This document shows, in pieces, positions 46,138 through 54,546 of a stretch of DNA of 64,000 nucleotides. The notes under the pieces were generated by a model. It searched no databases, was not told the DNA's origin, and was given only the letters and a program-made list of their open reading frames with translations. A program made the position numbers and the translations under genes. Positions within the stretch are counted from its first letter, which is position 1; every line of letters begins with the position of its first letter. This stretch comes from Streptomyces sp. HM190 (GTDB lineage: Bacteria > Actinomycetota > Actinomycetes > Streptomycetales > Streptomycetaceae): contig NZ_CP047318.1 of NCBI RefSeq assembly GCF_009857135.1, positions 1 to 64,000 of the forward strand, written 5' to 3'.

Positions 46138-46408
46138 CTCAACGAACGCGGCCAACCAGCTGCTGAGCAGTAAGCGGGCACCGGTCGAGTACGGCTTCGT
46201 GGACCGAGACGGGGCTCCGGAGCAACCGGCCCGTGTGGTGCGCTGGCTGGGCGGGCTGGTGATTGTTCGCCCCCTCCGGGAGCGTGGATGTGCCAGCCGC
46301 TCCCCCGCGTTGAGGATGACCGGGCGTTGGAGTATCACGGATGGCCGCCGGTGCCGCACCGCCAGCGCCGGTGACGGTGCGGATGCGCCCAGACGCCGGG
46401 GTGGCGCT
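46138..46408. other. sequence between mini array and tniB; possible transposase scrap
   Basis: A short frame (NQLLSSKRAPVEYGF, 46149-46197) resembles the C-terminal Glu region of IS5-type transposases (RAPVEHGFAHLK), then degenerates. If a transposon end of the cas-tni unit lies on this side it should be here, but I see no copy of the TTCTC-type sites found at 54.3 and 61.3 kb. Confidence 0.3.
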
Positions 46409-47278
46409 TCAGTCGGTGTGACGTTGGGTGGGGTCGAGGCGACTGAGGACGGCGCGCACGAGGTCCCGGCTGTAGGGAGGGAGTGGTGCGGCCGCGCCGT
46501 GTGGAGTGGGCGGGTTCGTCGGCCCCGTGCTACCGGCTCCCTTCGAGCCGGGGCCGCCGTGCTGTTCCCGGAGCAGGTAGGTGATTTTGGCCCACTGGCG
46601 GAAGTTGCCGTGGCAGGCGACGTCGTCGATCCACAGCAGTTCGTCGGTGGGTGCGTCCGCCCACAGCGGGTGGTATTCGGGGATGACGGTGAGGACTTCG
46701 GCTGGGGTGAGGGGCTTGTAGCGCTGCCAGACGAGGATGCGGGAGTCCAGAGCAGGACGGTTCTTGATCTTCTGGTAGCAGGTTTCAGCGCCGACCAGGA
46801 CGACGGCGAGGCGGGTGTCCTCGTCGTCCCAGAGCTCGCGGATGAATTCGAAGGCCCGGGTGTCCAGCCACTGCGCTTCGTCGACGACCAGAACGCGCGG
46901 GGTTTCCGACAGGGCTTCCTTGAGAATGGTTTCGCAGCGGGTGCTGTTGAGGGGGGCCTCGCCGGGCAGGTCGAGCCTTTTGTACAGGGCGGCGCGCAGG
47001 GCCTGGATTTTGGCGGAGCCGACCTTGATGCGCAGGGTGGTGTGGGGGGCGAGGTCGTGGAGGTGGCTGTTGACGGCGAAGGTCTTGCCCAGGCCGACGC
47101 CGCCGTGGACGCACATGATGGCGCCCTTGCCGGCGTCGGCGTTGAGGGTGGTGACGAGGTTGGCGTAGGTCTCTGCGCTGGCCTGGGTCAGCATGGCGCG
47201 GGCGCCGGGCAGTCCCATGTAGTGGTAGTTGGGGCCGGCGGCCGACTGGTTGTCGGGCGTGGTGCTCGCGTGGGTCAC
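46409..47278 (-). CDS. tniB: TniB/TnsC-like AAA+ transposition regulator
   Basis: 289 residues from GTG 47278, which overlaps the tniA stop (GTGA). Walker A is GGVGLGKTF near residue 59, Walker B is RVLVVDEAQWL near 127, sensor-1-like VVLVGAE near 153, and a C-terminal lid with GNFRQWAKITYLL. The family (TniB, TnsC, MuB) binds DNA, selects the target and activates the DDE transposase. In CRISPR-associated transposons the same class of ATPase connects the guide complex to the transposase. Motifs look intact. Confidence 0.9.
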   Translation of the reverse strand: MTHASTTPDNQSAAGPNYHYMGLPGARAMLTQASAETYANLVTTLNADAGKGAIMCVHGGVGLGKTFAVNSHLHDLAPHTTLRIKVGSAKIQALRAALYKRLDLPGEAPLNSTRCETILKEALSETPRVLVVDEAQWLDTRAFEFIRELWDDEDTRLAVVLVGAETCYQKIKNRPALDSRILVWQRYKPLTPAEVLTVIPEYHPLWADAPTDELLWIDDVACHGNFRQWAKITYLLREQHGGPGSKGAGSTGPTNPPTPHGAAAPLPPYSRDLVRAVLSRLDPTQRHTD

Positions 47279-48861
47279 TCGGTGTCCTGGGGCTTGGGGC
47301 CGGGCCGGGGCTTGGTCCAGCGGGCGGAGTCGGGCTGGGGCCGGTTGAGGAGGTCGGGCCGGGCCTGGGCCTGCAGGTGACCTTCCGGTGTCTGCAACTG
47401 GCGTAGCTGGGCGGCTGCCTGGCTGGCGGTGAGCCGGTTGAGGGGTTCGGGCGCGGCGGCGACGCTGGTGGCGGCGTAGCGGGGTGTGGCGTTTTTGCGT
47501 GCTCGGCGGGCTTTGGCGGCGTAGCGGTCGGCTTCGCGTCGGCGGGCGTTGTGCAGTGCGCGGGCTTGGCGGGGGCTCATTTCGTCGCTGCGGAAGGCGG
47601 GGCCGCGGTAGGTGAGGGTGTCGGCGTCGTAGAGTTCGACGCGGTGGTAGTGGTGGGGTTCGTGGCGCAGGCGGACCATTTCGCCGGCGCTTGAGTGGCC
47701 GTGCATCCAGTCGCCGACGTAGTAGGCGCTTTTCCAGCGGACGCCCTTGCTGGTGATCTTCCGGGGTGGGCCGGCGTCGGTGAGGGTGTAGGTGTGCAGG
47801 TCGGCGGGGTCGAGGGTGTCGATGGGGGTGAGGTCGGCGTGCCAGGCCTGGGCGGGGGTGCGGCGGTGGAGGCGGGCGATGGTGTGGTCGTTGTTCCACC
47901 AGTCCACCCAGTCGAGGACGACGGTGACGAAGGTTTCGTAGTCGAGGAGTTCGTGAAGGGCCCATAAGGGCTGGCCGCGGCGGTCGCGGCGGCTTCGGGG
48001 GGTGTGGGCGTAGCCGGGCAGTCCTTTGAACAGCATGTGCTTGGCGGCGCCGTTGATGGCTTCGACGGTGCCTTTGAGGTGGGGGCTGTAGGGCGGCAGG
48101 ACGATCAGTTCGGTGCCGAACTTTTTGAACGCCTCGTCCACGCACTTGCCCAGGAAGTCGCGGCCGCGGTCGGTGCGGATCTTGCGGGGGATGCCGCCGA
48201 AGGGCCGGTGGTGATCCGTGCAGAGGATGGCGTCGCGGGCGGCGGCCAGGATGGCGTCCTGGCTGGGCTGGTGGGGGGTGATGGCCAGGCCGCAGATGAC
48301 GGCGGTGGTGTGGTCGATGAACCAGGTGATCCAGGGTTTGCTGCGGCGTCCGTCGATGTTGACGAAGACGCTGGCTTCGACGTGGTCGGTTTCCCAGACG
48401 TCGTTGCGGTTGCCGTGTGGGCGCAGGGCGTGTACGTCGTGTCGGCGGCGGGCTGCTTCGCCTCCTCTGAGGGCGGCACGCTGGCCGGGCGTGAGTTCCC
48501 GGTCTACGGCGCGGTAGAAGGTTGCCTGGGATACGCGGGGCGGGTTGCCAAAGATGCCGTCGGCGATGAGTTCGCGGTAGGTGGCTGCCGCGTTGCCGTT
48601 CCATCGGGCCAGGGCGTCGTGCATGGCCGGGGTGAGGGTGAAGTGGCGGCGGCCTTGGGGGGTGTAGGTGCCGTGGTGGGCGTCGGCGTTGTCCATCCAG
48701 CGGCGCACCGTGCGCCAGTGGACGTCGAACCCGGCGGCGACGGTACGGACATCGTGGTGAGCGAGGCGGTCTGCGTCGCGCAGGCGCAGCAGTCGGCGTA
48801 CGGCGGCGGCGCGCAGGGAGGTCAGGTCGTAGGGGCCGTTAGGTGGTGGTGTGGCGGGCAC
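47275..48861 (-). CDS. tniA: TniA/TnsB-like Mu-family DDE transposase
   Basis: 528 residues from GTG 48861, 47 bases after the cas6e stop. N-terminal HTH regions (VAAGFDVHWRTVRRWMD; PRVSQATFYRAVDRELT) precede a retroviral-integrase-fold core with the first Asp in VWETDHVEASVF (about residue 169), the second in IRTDRGRDFLG and the Glu in GTVEAINGAAK. A Mu-type C-terminal barrel follows (AYYVGDWMHGHSSAGEMV). The triad is complete. This enzyme class cuts and joins transposon ends. Its place directly after cas6e in the same transcription unit is the key oddity of the window. Confidence 0.9.
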   Translation of the reverse strand: MPATPPPNGPYDLTSLRAAAVRRLLRLRDADRLAHHDVRTVAAGFDVHWRTVRRWMDNADAHHGTYTPQGRRHFTLTPAMHDALARWNGNAAATYRELIADGIFGNPPRVSQATFYRAVDRELTPGQRAALRGGEAARRRHDVHALRPHGNRNDVWETDHVEASVFVNIDGRRSKPWITWFIDHTTAVICGLAITPHQPSQDAILAAARDAILCTDHHRPFGGIPRKIRTDRGRDFLGKCVDEAFKKFGTELIVLPPYSPHLKGTVEAINGAAKHMLFKGLPGYAHTPRSRRDRRGQPLWALHELLDYETFVTVVLDWVDWWNNDHTIARLHRRTPAQAWHADLTPIDTLDPADLHTYTLTDAGPPRKITSKGVRWKSAYYVGDWMHGHSSAGEMVRLRHEPHHYHRVELYDADTLTYRGPAFRSDEMSPRQARALHNARRREADRYAAKARRARKNATPRYAATSVAAAPEPLNRLTASQAAAQLRQLQTPEGHLQAQARPDLLNRPQPDSARWTKPRPGPKPQDTE

Positions 48862-48908
48862 AGGCGTTCGGGCGGCTTCCTTGGGGTGGTGGACGTCGGG
48901 GCGGTGGG

Positions 48909-49619
48909 TCAGGCGGGGGCGAGGGTGAGCAGGCCGGCGCCGTAGGGCTTGCCGCGGCCGATGCCGGTGAGCAGGGCGTGGCTGAGTTGGTCGGGGTCGG
49001 TGATGGTGGCCAGGCCGTCGAAGCGGGTCAGTGCGTGCACGGGGCCCAGGGGGTGGGCTTGTTCGCCGGGCTTGTCGACGCGGCGGCGTGTGCGGGGGAA
49101 GCGGGCGGGGGTGATGTCGGTGGTGGCCAGGGTGAGGCCGGCTTGGTGGGCGCGGCGCTGCCACCAGGCGAGGGCGTCGTCGCCGTAGAGCGCGACGATT
49201 TTTCTGCCGTGCTTGTTGTCGACGGGGTGGTGGTCGTCCAGGACGCGGCGGGCGGCGCTGGCGTTGGCGGTGATGCGGTAGCGCACCGCTCGGCCGGGGG
49301 TCAGGGCCTGGAACATGGGGTGCAGGGGTCGGGTTTCGGCGGTGCCGTAGTGGTGGGGCAGGCGGGTGAGGTCGGGCGGCTGGTGGGATTGGACGAGCAG
49401 GGTGGGTGGGGTGCCTTCGGTGGCGTCTTCCAGGCGGAAGAGCAGGCCGGCCTGCTGCCGGGGGTTTTCGCCGAGGTCGTCGGGGGCCAGGAGCATCACG
49501 CTCTTGTGCAGGCTGACGGCGTCGGCCAGGTCACGGCGGGCGGCCGGGCTGCGGCGGTTGAGGCGGATCCGGGTCAGTGTCGCTGTGGTGGCGAGGGCGG
49601 CGGTTGGGGTGCTGGTCAC
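48909..49619 (-). CDS. cas6e: Cas6e (CasE) crRNA-processing endoribonuclease
   Basis: 236 residues from GTG 49619, overlapping cas5 by four bases. TLTRIRLNRRS, then LHKSVMLLAPD with the active-site His of Cas6e, and the C-terminal glycine-rich GIGRGKPYGAGLLTLAP that binds the repeat hairpin. It cuts the array transcript below the repeat stem. Intact, which means the degenerate arrays here could still be processed wherever their stems survive. Confidence 0.93.
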   Translation of the reverse strand: MTSTPTAALATTATLTRIRLNRRSPAARRDLADAVSLHKSVMLLAPDDLGENPRQQAGLLFRLEDATEGTPPTLLVQSHQPPDLTRLPHHYGTAETRPLHPMFQALTPGRAVRYRITANASAARRVLDDHHPVDNKHGRKIVALYGDDALAWWQRRAHQAGLTLATTDITPARFPRTRRRVDKPGEQAHPLGPVHALTRFDGLATITDPDQLSHALLTGIGRGKPYGAGLLTLAPA

Positions 49620-50407
49620 GGGGTGGCGTCCTGGTGGATGTAGGCGGTCAGTTCGGTGAGTGCGGGCGGTGGGGCGTACAGGGTGGCGGGCAGGTCTTCG
49701 GTGGTGTGCCAGGTGCGGCGGGTCTTGTGGAAGCGGCGTGTGGGGGTGAAGTCGTGGGGGACGTCGGCGACTTCGCGTTCGCTGTGTGCGGCAGGTACGT
49801 GGGAGGGCGGGTGTTCCCAGACGAAGGCGACGGGCACGGTGGCCTGGTCTGCGCGGGGTGGTGTGGTGAGGCTGAGGGGGACGTGGTGGAGGAGTTCACC
49901 GATGGGGTCGGGGTGCGGGCCGCCGAGGACGAGTGGTTCGTTGGGGAGGCAGGCGCGCCTGCCGAGGTAGGGGCCGAAGGCGGGTTGTTCGAGCCGCTTC
50001 AGGAGGTGTTCCAGGAACGGGTCGGGTCCTTGGACGGCGAGGGTGAAGACGGCGTCGGCGAGGTAGACCCGTTCGGTGATGAGGGTGGACTTCTCGCGGG
50101 GGCGGTAGGCGCCGCTGCTGGTGCGCAGGCCCTGGCGGTGCGGGCGGCCGCCGCCGACGGTGTGGTAGTCGGTGTGCCGGGTGCCGGGGCGGTCGATGCG
50201 GACGGTGAACGTCAGGTCGGTGTAGGGGTTTTGGCCGGTGGCCGGGTCGGGGGCGAGGGCTTCGCTGCGGGGGCGTCCGTCGGCGGCGGCGAACAGGCCG
50301 ATGAGGGCCGAGCGGGAGGGGAAGGGGAGGGTGTCGCGGTAGTGGAAGGCGGCGTGTTCTCCGAACGACATCAGCGGTGCGGCCAGGCGCAGCAGGATGC
50401 CGTTCAT
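49616..50407 (-). CDS. cas5: Cas5e (CasD) Cascade subunit
   Basis: 263 residues. ILLRLAAPLMSFG at the N-terminus, FPSRSALIGLFAAA (the Cas5 P-S-x-S-x-I/L-G/L-G motif region), YHTVGGG and the GPYLGRRACLPNEPLVL block are family landmarks. It caps the 5' handle of the crRNA in the Cascade complex. Overlaps cas7 and cas6e by four bases each. Confidence 0.93.
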   Translation of the reverse strand: MNGILLRLAAPLMSFGEHAAFHYRDTLPFPSRSALIGLFAAADGRPRSEALAPDPATGQNPYTDLTFTVRIDRPGTRHTDYHTVGGGRPHRQGLRTSSGAYRPREKSTLITERVYLADAVFTLAVQGPDPFLEHLLKRLEQPAFGPYLGRRACLPNEPLVLGGPHPDPIGELLHHVPLSLTTPPRADQATVPVAFVWEHPPSHVPAAHSEREVADVPHDFTPTRRFHKTRRTWHTTEDLPATLYAPPPALTELTAYIHQDATP

Positions 50408-51594
50408 ACGAGGGGCCCGGTGGGGAGGGCCGCGTTTTTGGTGAGGGCGTCGATGAGGTCGTCGAGGCCGGCGTGGGCGGTGCCGAGGTGGTAGACGGGG
50501 CCGGGGTGCAGGGTGGCGTAGCCGCAGCCGACGAGGCGGCGGGTGCCCAGCATCCGGTTCAGCCCGGCGGCGTGTTCGGACAGGGCGGTGATGGCGGGAG
50601 CGGTGTAGCCGCCGCCGGGGGCGTGCTTGACGGGCTGTTCGAAAGCGGCGGCGTAGGAGACGGGGCGGCGGTCACGGATCGTGTAGTGGACCAGGTGGGG
50701 GTAGGTGTGCGGGGCGGTGGAGGTCTTCTTCGCGCCGGGCATGACGTCGATGAAGGCGTCGGCGAACAGGCCCAGCAGGTGCAGGGCTTGGTCGTGGTCG
50801 CCGTTCAGGTTGCGGGTCAGTTCGGTGAGGTTGACCGTGGCGTAGCGGTAGAGCAGGCCGGTGGTGAAGAACGCGGTCTGCAGGTGGGCGCTGCCGGCCT
50901 CGTTCGGGGCTGCCCAGTCCTCGACGGCGGTGAAATAGTCGGGCTGGGGTGAGCTGGGGTGGACGGTGAAGGCGGGTGCCATCTGCACGGCGCCGTCGAC
51001 GTGGGCGTCGGGCACCTCGGCGAGCATGCGGCCGAAGAGGTTGATGGTCGCGGTGCGCCGGCGTATCACGGAAGCAACCCTGGGCGTGGGCAGGACGGCC
51101 TCGGCCTTGGGCTTCTTGCGGGTGCCTTTGGCCGGGGCGGTCTGTGCGGCGGTTTCCTTGGCGAGGGCTTCTTCGAGTTGTGGGCGGTGTTCGGTGCACA
51201 GGTCGGTGAGGTCATCGAGGACGTCGCGCGGCAGGTAGAGGGTGGCCGAGGTGATGCCGCGCTGGTTTTCCTCGGTCTTGAGGCCTTCCGTGGTGGCTGA
51301 GCGCACGACCTGGGTTCCGGCGAAGGCGGCCAGGTCGGTGGGCCAGCCGGCCGCGCGCAGGGCGTCGGCCACCCGTAGGGGCAGCATGCGGGTGCGGGCG
51401 GCGTGTTCGTCCAGGACGTCCTCCAGGCGCAGGCGCACGGCCCGCTTCCAGGACTGTGAGGACACCAGGGCTCGGACCGCGCCGCCGAGGTTCAGGGTTT
51501 TGGGCAGGTCGTCCTCTCCTCGGTTGAGGAGGGAGGCGGGCAGCGGGTGCAGGATGTGGAAGTCGGCGTAGCGGGCGGGGGCGTAGGCGGTCAT
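50404..51594 (-). CDS. cas7: Cas7e (CasC/Cse4) Cascade backbone subunit
   Basis: 396 residues. DFHILHPLPASLLNRGEDDLPKT is cut here to its start FHILHPLPASLLNRGEDD, followed by KTLNLGGAVRALVSSQSWKR and, near the end, VGCGYATLHPGPVYHLG; together these identify the type I-E backbone. Six copies coat the guide RNA. It includes a basic Lys-rich insertion (KGTRKKPKAE) near residue 160. Two bases separate it from cse2 and it overlaps cas5. Confidence 0.94.
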   Translation of the reverse strand: MTAYAPARYADFHILHPLPASLLNRGEDDLPKTLNLGGAVRALVSSQSWKRAVRLRLEDVLDEHAARTRMLPLRVADALRAAGWPTDLAAFAGTQVVRSATTEGLKTEENQRGITSATLYLPRDVLDDLTDLCTEHRPQLEEALAKETAAQTAPAKGTRKKPKAEAVLPTPRVASVIRRRTATINLFGRMLAEVPDAHVDGAVQMAPAFTVHPSSPQPDYFTAVEDWAAPNEAGSAHLQTAFFTTGLLYRYATVNLTELTRNLNGDHDQALHLLGLFADAFIDVMPGAKKTSTAPHTYPHLVHYTIRDRRPVSYAAAFEQPVKHAPGGGYTAPAITALSEHAAGLNRMLGTRRLVGCGYATLHPGPVYHLGTAHAGLDDLIDALTKNAALPTGPLV

Positions 51595-51595
51595 G

Positions 51596-52261
51596 TCACT
51601 GTTCCTTGGACGTCAGGGTGTGCAGGGTGAGGAAGTAGTTCTCGCGCCAGCGGGCCGCTATCTCGAGTTGGTCGTCGTCCCACCAGGCCAGGTCTTCCAG
51701 CAGGACGGCGAAGTCGAGGCGGGCGGCGCCGCGGCTGTTCAGGTGGCCGGTCAGCGTCCATAGCCGCGGGTGCAGCAGCGAGGTGTCGAGCCGGGTGAGG
51801 GTTTTGACGCGGTTGGTCATGGTGGCTTCTTTGAAGCCGTAGCGGGCCACGGCGATGGCGAGGTGGGTGCCGAGATCGGGACGGCGGCGCCAGGGCCGCT
51901 CAGCCGTGCTCGCCGCCGGTGCCGAACCCGACGGGTCGGATGCCGGAGCTGTGTTCGCGGCCGGTGTGGTGGTGGCGTCCTGGTCCTTGCCGGGGGCGGC
52001 CTGCTCCGGCTGGTAGGGGCCTTCTTGGTGGGGCAGGTCGCGGTGCAGGGCGATGAGTGAGGCCACGGTGTAGTGGGCGCGGCGTGCTCCGAAGCCGGCG
52101 ATGTGCCGGGTGAGGTGCTCGGGCATCCGGGAGCACTCTGCGACGGGCCGTCCGAAGCCCGAGTTGAGGTCGGCGCGGATGCCGTTGACCGCGCACAGGG
52201 TGATGACCTGGTGGACGAAGTCGTCGTAGTGGGCGCGGCGTTGCGCGGTGGTGACGGGCAT
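51596..52261 (-). CDS. cse2: Cse2 (CasB) Cascade small subunit
   Basis: 221 residues from ATG 52261. Opens with RAHYDDFVHQVITLCAVN, has a non-conserved Ala/Ser/Pro-rich insertion near residues 85-125, and closes with LTGHLNSRGAARLDFAVLL and WRENYFLTL, the helical Cse2 pattern. It contacts the displaced strand in the complex. A 63-base gap separates it from cse1. Confidence 0.9.
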   Translation of the reverse strand: MPVTTAQRRAHYDDFVHQVITLCAVNGIRADLNSGFGRPVAECSRMPEHLTRHIAGFGARRAHYTVASLIALHRDLPHQEGPYQPEQAAPGKDQDATTTPAANTAPASDPSGSAPAASTAERPWRRRPDLGTHLAIAVARYGFKEATMTNRVKTLTRLDTSLLHPRLWTLTGHLNSRGAARLDFAVLLEDLAWWDDDQLEIAARWRENYFLTLHTLTSKEQ

Positions 52262-52324
52262 AGGGGCGGCAGCCTCCGATAAGGCGGCAAGAAAGAGTGG
52301 GCAGAGGGATGTGGTGAGGGAGGA

Positions 52325-53920
52325 TCAGCGGCTGCGCAGGCGCAGCTGGGCCAGGGCGGTGGCGACGGCTTCGGCGGCGCGGAAGTGCTGGGCGATCGCC
52401 GGGCGGGTGGCGGTGCGCAGGGCCTCGATGGCGTCCGCGGCGAACGCCGCGCGGGCGCTGAGGGCGGGGTTGTCCAGCAGGTTCCAGAAGGTGGCCTCGG
52501 CACGGGGCCAGTACAGGGTGCGGGCGCTGCGGGTCCAGGGCGGCAGGTGCCGGGGGCTGCCGGAGTTGGTGGTCTGCTTCCAGGCGTCCTGGGAGAGGCG
52601 GTCGAGGTGGGCGCCGATCTCTTCGGCGGCCTTGCGGCATGCGGCGACCCGCTCGGCCGCGGCCGGGTCGCATTCCTGCATCCAGGGCCAGATCGGCGGG
52701 GTCAGGGCCGTGTACCAGGTGCGGTTGGTGGTCTTGCCGTCCTGGTCGAATCCGTAGACCCGCACCCGCAGGACGGCGCGCAGGTCAGGAGGCAGGTCGT
52801 TGAGGGTCGTGAAGGCGTCGGGGCGCTGGACGGTGTAGCGGCCCTTGCCGCTCTTTGCCTGAGTGCCTTTGCGGTCGTCCTCGTCGCCCGCCAGCAGCAG
52901 GGCATCCAGGTCGCGCCACAGGGCCCGGTCGGCGTCCGCGCGGCGTGGTCGGTGGCGCCGGGTGACCGGTTCGTCCGCATGGACGTGATGGATGAGGTAC
53001 GGGTCGAGGGCCGGGAGTTTCTTCTGGGTAGACCAGGTCAGGTAGGCGTCGGTCACCTGGCGTCCGTCCGGCGCCGGGATGAGAAGGACGGCGTGACGCG
53101 AGCGGCCGGTCAGCAGACGGCCCGGTGAGGACACCGACGGCGGCGCGGCATCGGGGTCCGGGCCCTCGACGGGGTCACCGTCGTCGTCAGGGTCGGGGTC
53201 GGGCAGCGGTTCCTCCCACGGGCAGTGGTCCACTGCGTCCGGCCAGGACGGGTCGGGCTTGGGGATGCCGGCCAGAAGGGTCTCGTACAGGGTCCGGCCC
53301 AGGGGGTGGAAGGACAGACTCGAGCGCAGTGGGCCGGCTTTCGCCCGGTTGAGGGAGCGGCCCCCAACGGTGCGCACGGACCACTGGCCGGCCGCGCCGT
53401 AGTAGTGGTGGATGAGCATGTGCCACAGCGCCTGGGCGCTGGGCACCGGCTGCGGGTCGCTGTCGGAGTGCGGGCTGAGCCAGGAAAGGTTGTTGCCCTC
53501 GGGACGGCCGAAGACCAGCTTGTTGACGCCGGCACGTTGCGGGCACTGGCTGGCCAGTCTCGGGTCTTGCAGGAACGGCCGCGCCCGGTGGAACAGGTCC
53601 CAGATGTAGTTGTCGAAGTAGGCATGAACGGCGTCGGGGTCGAACCCGGCGGGATGCGCCAGTAACTCCCTTCGGCGGGCAGCCCACTGACGTACCGTCA
53701 TGCGCCGCTGTCCTCGTGCGTCCAGGCCGCTGACCCGTGCGGCCATCACCACGAGCAGGCGCAAGACGGCAGATGCCGCCGGCGGCACGGGAAGTGCCAG
53801 GTCCTTGATGAGGTGGGCGCGCAGCAGCACGTCCCGCCACCCCAACTCCTCCTGGCGTCCGTCCGGGAAGAGGACGGGAATGCACGGTTCTTTGTCGGTC
53901 TCAAAATGCGGGGAAGACAC
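52325..53920 (-). CDS. cse1: Cse1 (CasA/Cas8e) PAM-recognition subunit
   Basis: 531 residues from GTG 53920; the frame is open to 54001 but the extra N-terminus is atypical. CIPVLFPDGRQEELGWRDVLLRAH and PFLQDPRLAS with VNKLVFGRPEGNN and WHMLIHHYYGAAGQ are Cse1 landmarks. It recognises the PAM and recruits Cas3. An Asp-rich loop (PDPDPDDDGDP) near residue 245 is unusual. A 626-base gap with one of the two iteron modules separates it from cas3. Confidence 0.93.
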   Translation of the reverse strand: MSSPHFETDKEPCIPVLFPDGRQEELGWRDVLLRAHLIKDLALPVPPAASAVLRLLVVMAARVSGLDARGQRRMTVRQWAARRRELLAHPAGFDPDAVHAYFDNYIWDLFHRARPFLQDPRLASQCPQRAGVNKLVFGRPEGNNLSWLSPHSDSDPQPVPSAQALWHMLIHHYYGAAGQWSVRTVGGRSLNRAKAGPLRSSLSFHPLGRTLYETLLAGIPKPDPSWPDAVDHCPWEEPLPDPDPDDDGDPVEGPDPDAAPPSVSSPGRLLTGRSRHAVLLIPAPDGRQVTDAYLTWSTQKKLPALDPYLIHHVHADEPVTRRHRPRRADADRALWRDLDALLLAGDEDDRKGTQAKSGKGRYTVQRPDAFTTLNDLPPDLRAVLRVRVYGFDQDGKTTNRTWYTALTPPIWPWMQECDPAAAERVAACRKAAEEIGAHLDRLSQDAWKQTTNSGSPRHLPPWTRSARTLYWPRAEATFWNLLDNPALSARAAFAADAIEALRTATRPAIAQHFRAAEAVATALAQLRLRSR

Positions 53921-54546
53921 ACAGGATCCATTGCCGGGTGCGAACAAGAGATGTATTTCGGGGAGACTCGCGCGCCGGAGCGGTAATTCTGCGCAGGCCA
54001 AGGCACAAGGAGCGCACCAGGGCGGCAGGAAAGGAGGGGGCAGACGGGGCGGGCGCGGGCCGGGTCAGGCCACGCCGACGTGCCGCCCCTGCACCACGGG
54101 GGCACCAAGGGTGCGGTGCACACGGCGCAGCAGGCAGGGCGCGCGAGACCGGACTCGAACGTCAGCCCGGCTCCGCGTTTTCCATATTAGCTATAGACGA
54201 GCAGCTTCCGAACCACATAGTCCAGCCGACAATTACCGGTCGGTGTCCCTTTTTTGAAGGTGAGACATTTCTGTATCGCCCTCCTCGATCCGTGCCGACG
54301 GGCGCGACGGCTGTCACTTCTCATTTCGATGTCACTGCCGGTTCTCGCTCAGATGTCAGGTCCTGTCTGGTCCCAGCCGCGGCAGGGGGCATCGGATGAG
54401 AAGTCCTGGCGGCCTGAGATGAGAATTCGCGGTCTTCTGTCTTCTGGCACCGCGCAGCTGCGTGCCCCGGGCAGGAAGGTCCGGCCTTCCTGCAACAGCG
54501 ATGCCTATGAGGGGGTTCGGGCAGGCGGCGTGGGGCGGGAAGCGGC
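53921..54546. other. cas3-cse1 intergenic region
   Basis: About 626 bases. Besides the iteron module it has an AT-rich patch at 54178-54198 (TATAGCTAATATGG on the minus strand) that could be the promoter of the cse1-to-tniB train. There is also a small hairpin with a T-run (54224-54256, plus orientation). No gene recognised. Such a large gap means that the downstream genes may be transcribed separately from cas3. Confidence 0.5.
54312..54432. repeat. four-site inverted module (left copy)
   Basis: Two direct sites, TTCTCATTTCGATGTCA (54318-54334) and TTCTCGCTCAGATGTCA (54342-54358), are followed by two inverted ones whose GAGAA cores end at 54402 and 54425. Measured from 54316 the cores start at offsets 2, 26, 86 and 109. 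The copy at 61.3 kb, read on the other strand, has 2, 23, 88 and 111. The 24 outermost bases match its partner at about 20 positions. It lies in the cas3-cse1 gap. Likely binding sites of TniA or another recombinase, possibly a mini element. Confidence 0.7.

Noticed and set aside
43700..46400. Search for tniQ/tnsD, tnsA, cas1 or cas2 near the cas-tni train
   Set aside because: The genes there are a UvrD-like helicase and a small RHH-like protein; no Cas1, Cas2 or TniQ motif was found anywhere in the window.
45840..46410. A left transposon end by tniB
   Set aside because: No copy of the TTCTC...GATGTCA site or other repeated site was found; only the mini array and a possible transposase scrap.
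46199..47380. 393-codon plus-strand frame opposite tniB
   Set aside because: It is antisense to the well-supported tniB gene and has no protein motifs.
54140..54175. tRNA-like GTTCGAGTCC motif in the cas3-cse1 gap
   Set aside because: The flanking bases do not pair to form a T-arm and no other arms are present.
54224..54256. Rho-independent terminator (hairpin and T-run) on the plus strand
   Set aside because: There is no plus-strand gene upstream for it to terminate, and the stem is only 5 bp.
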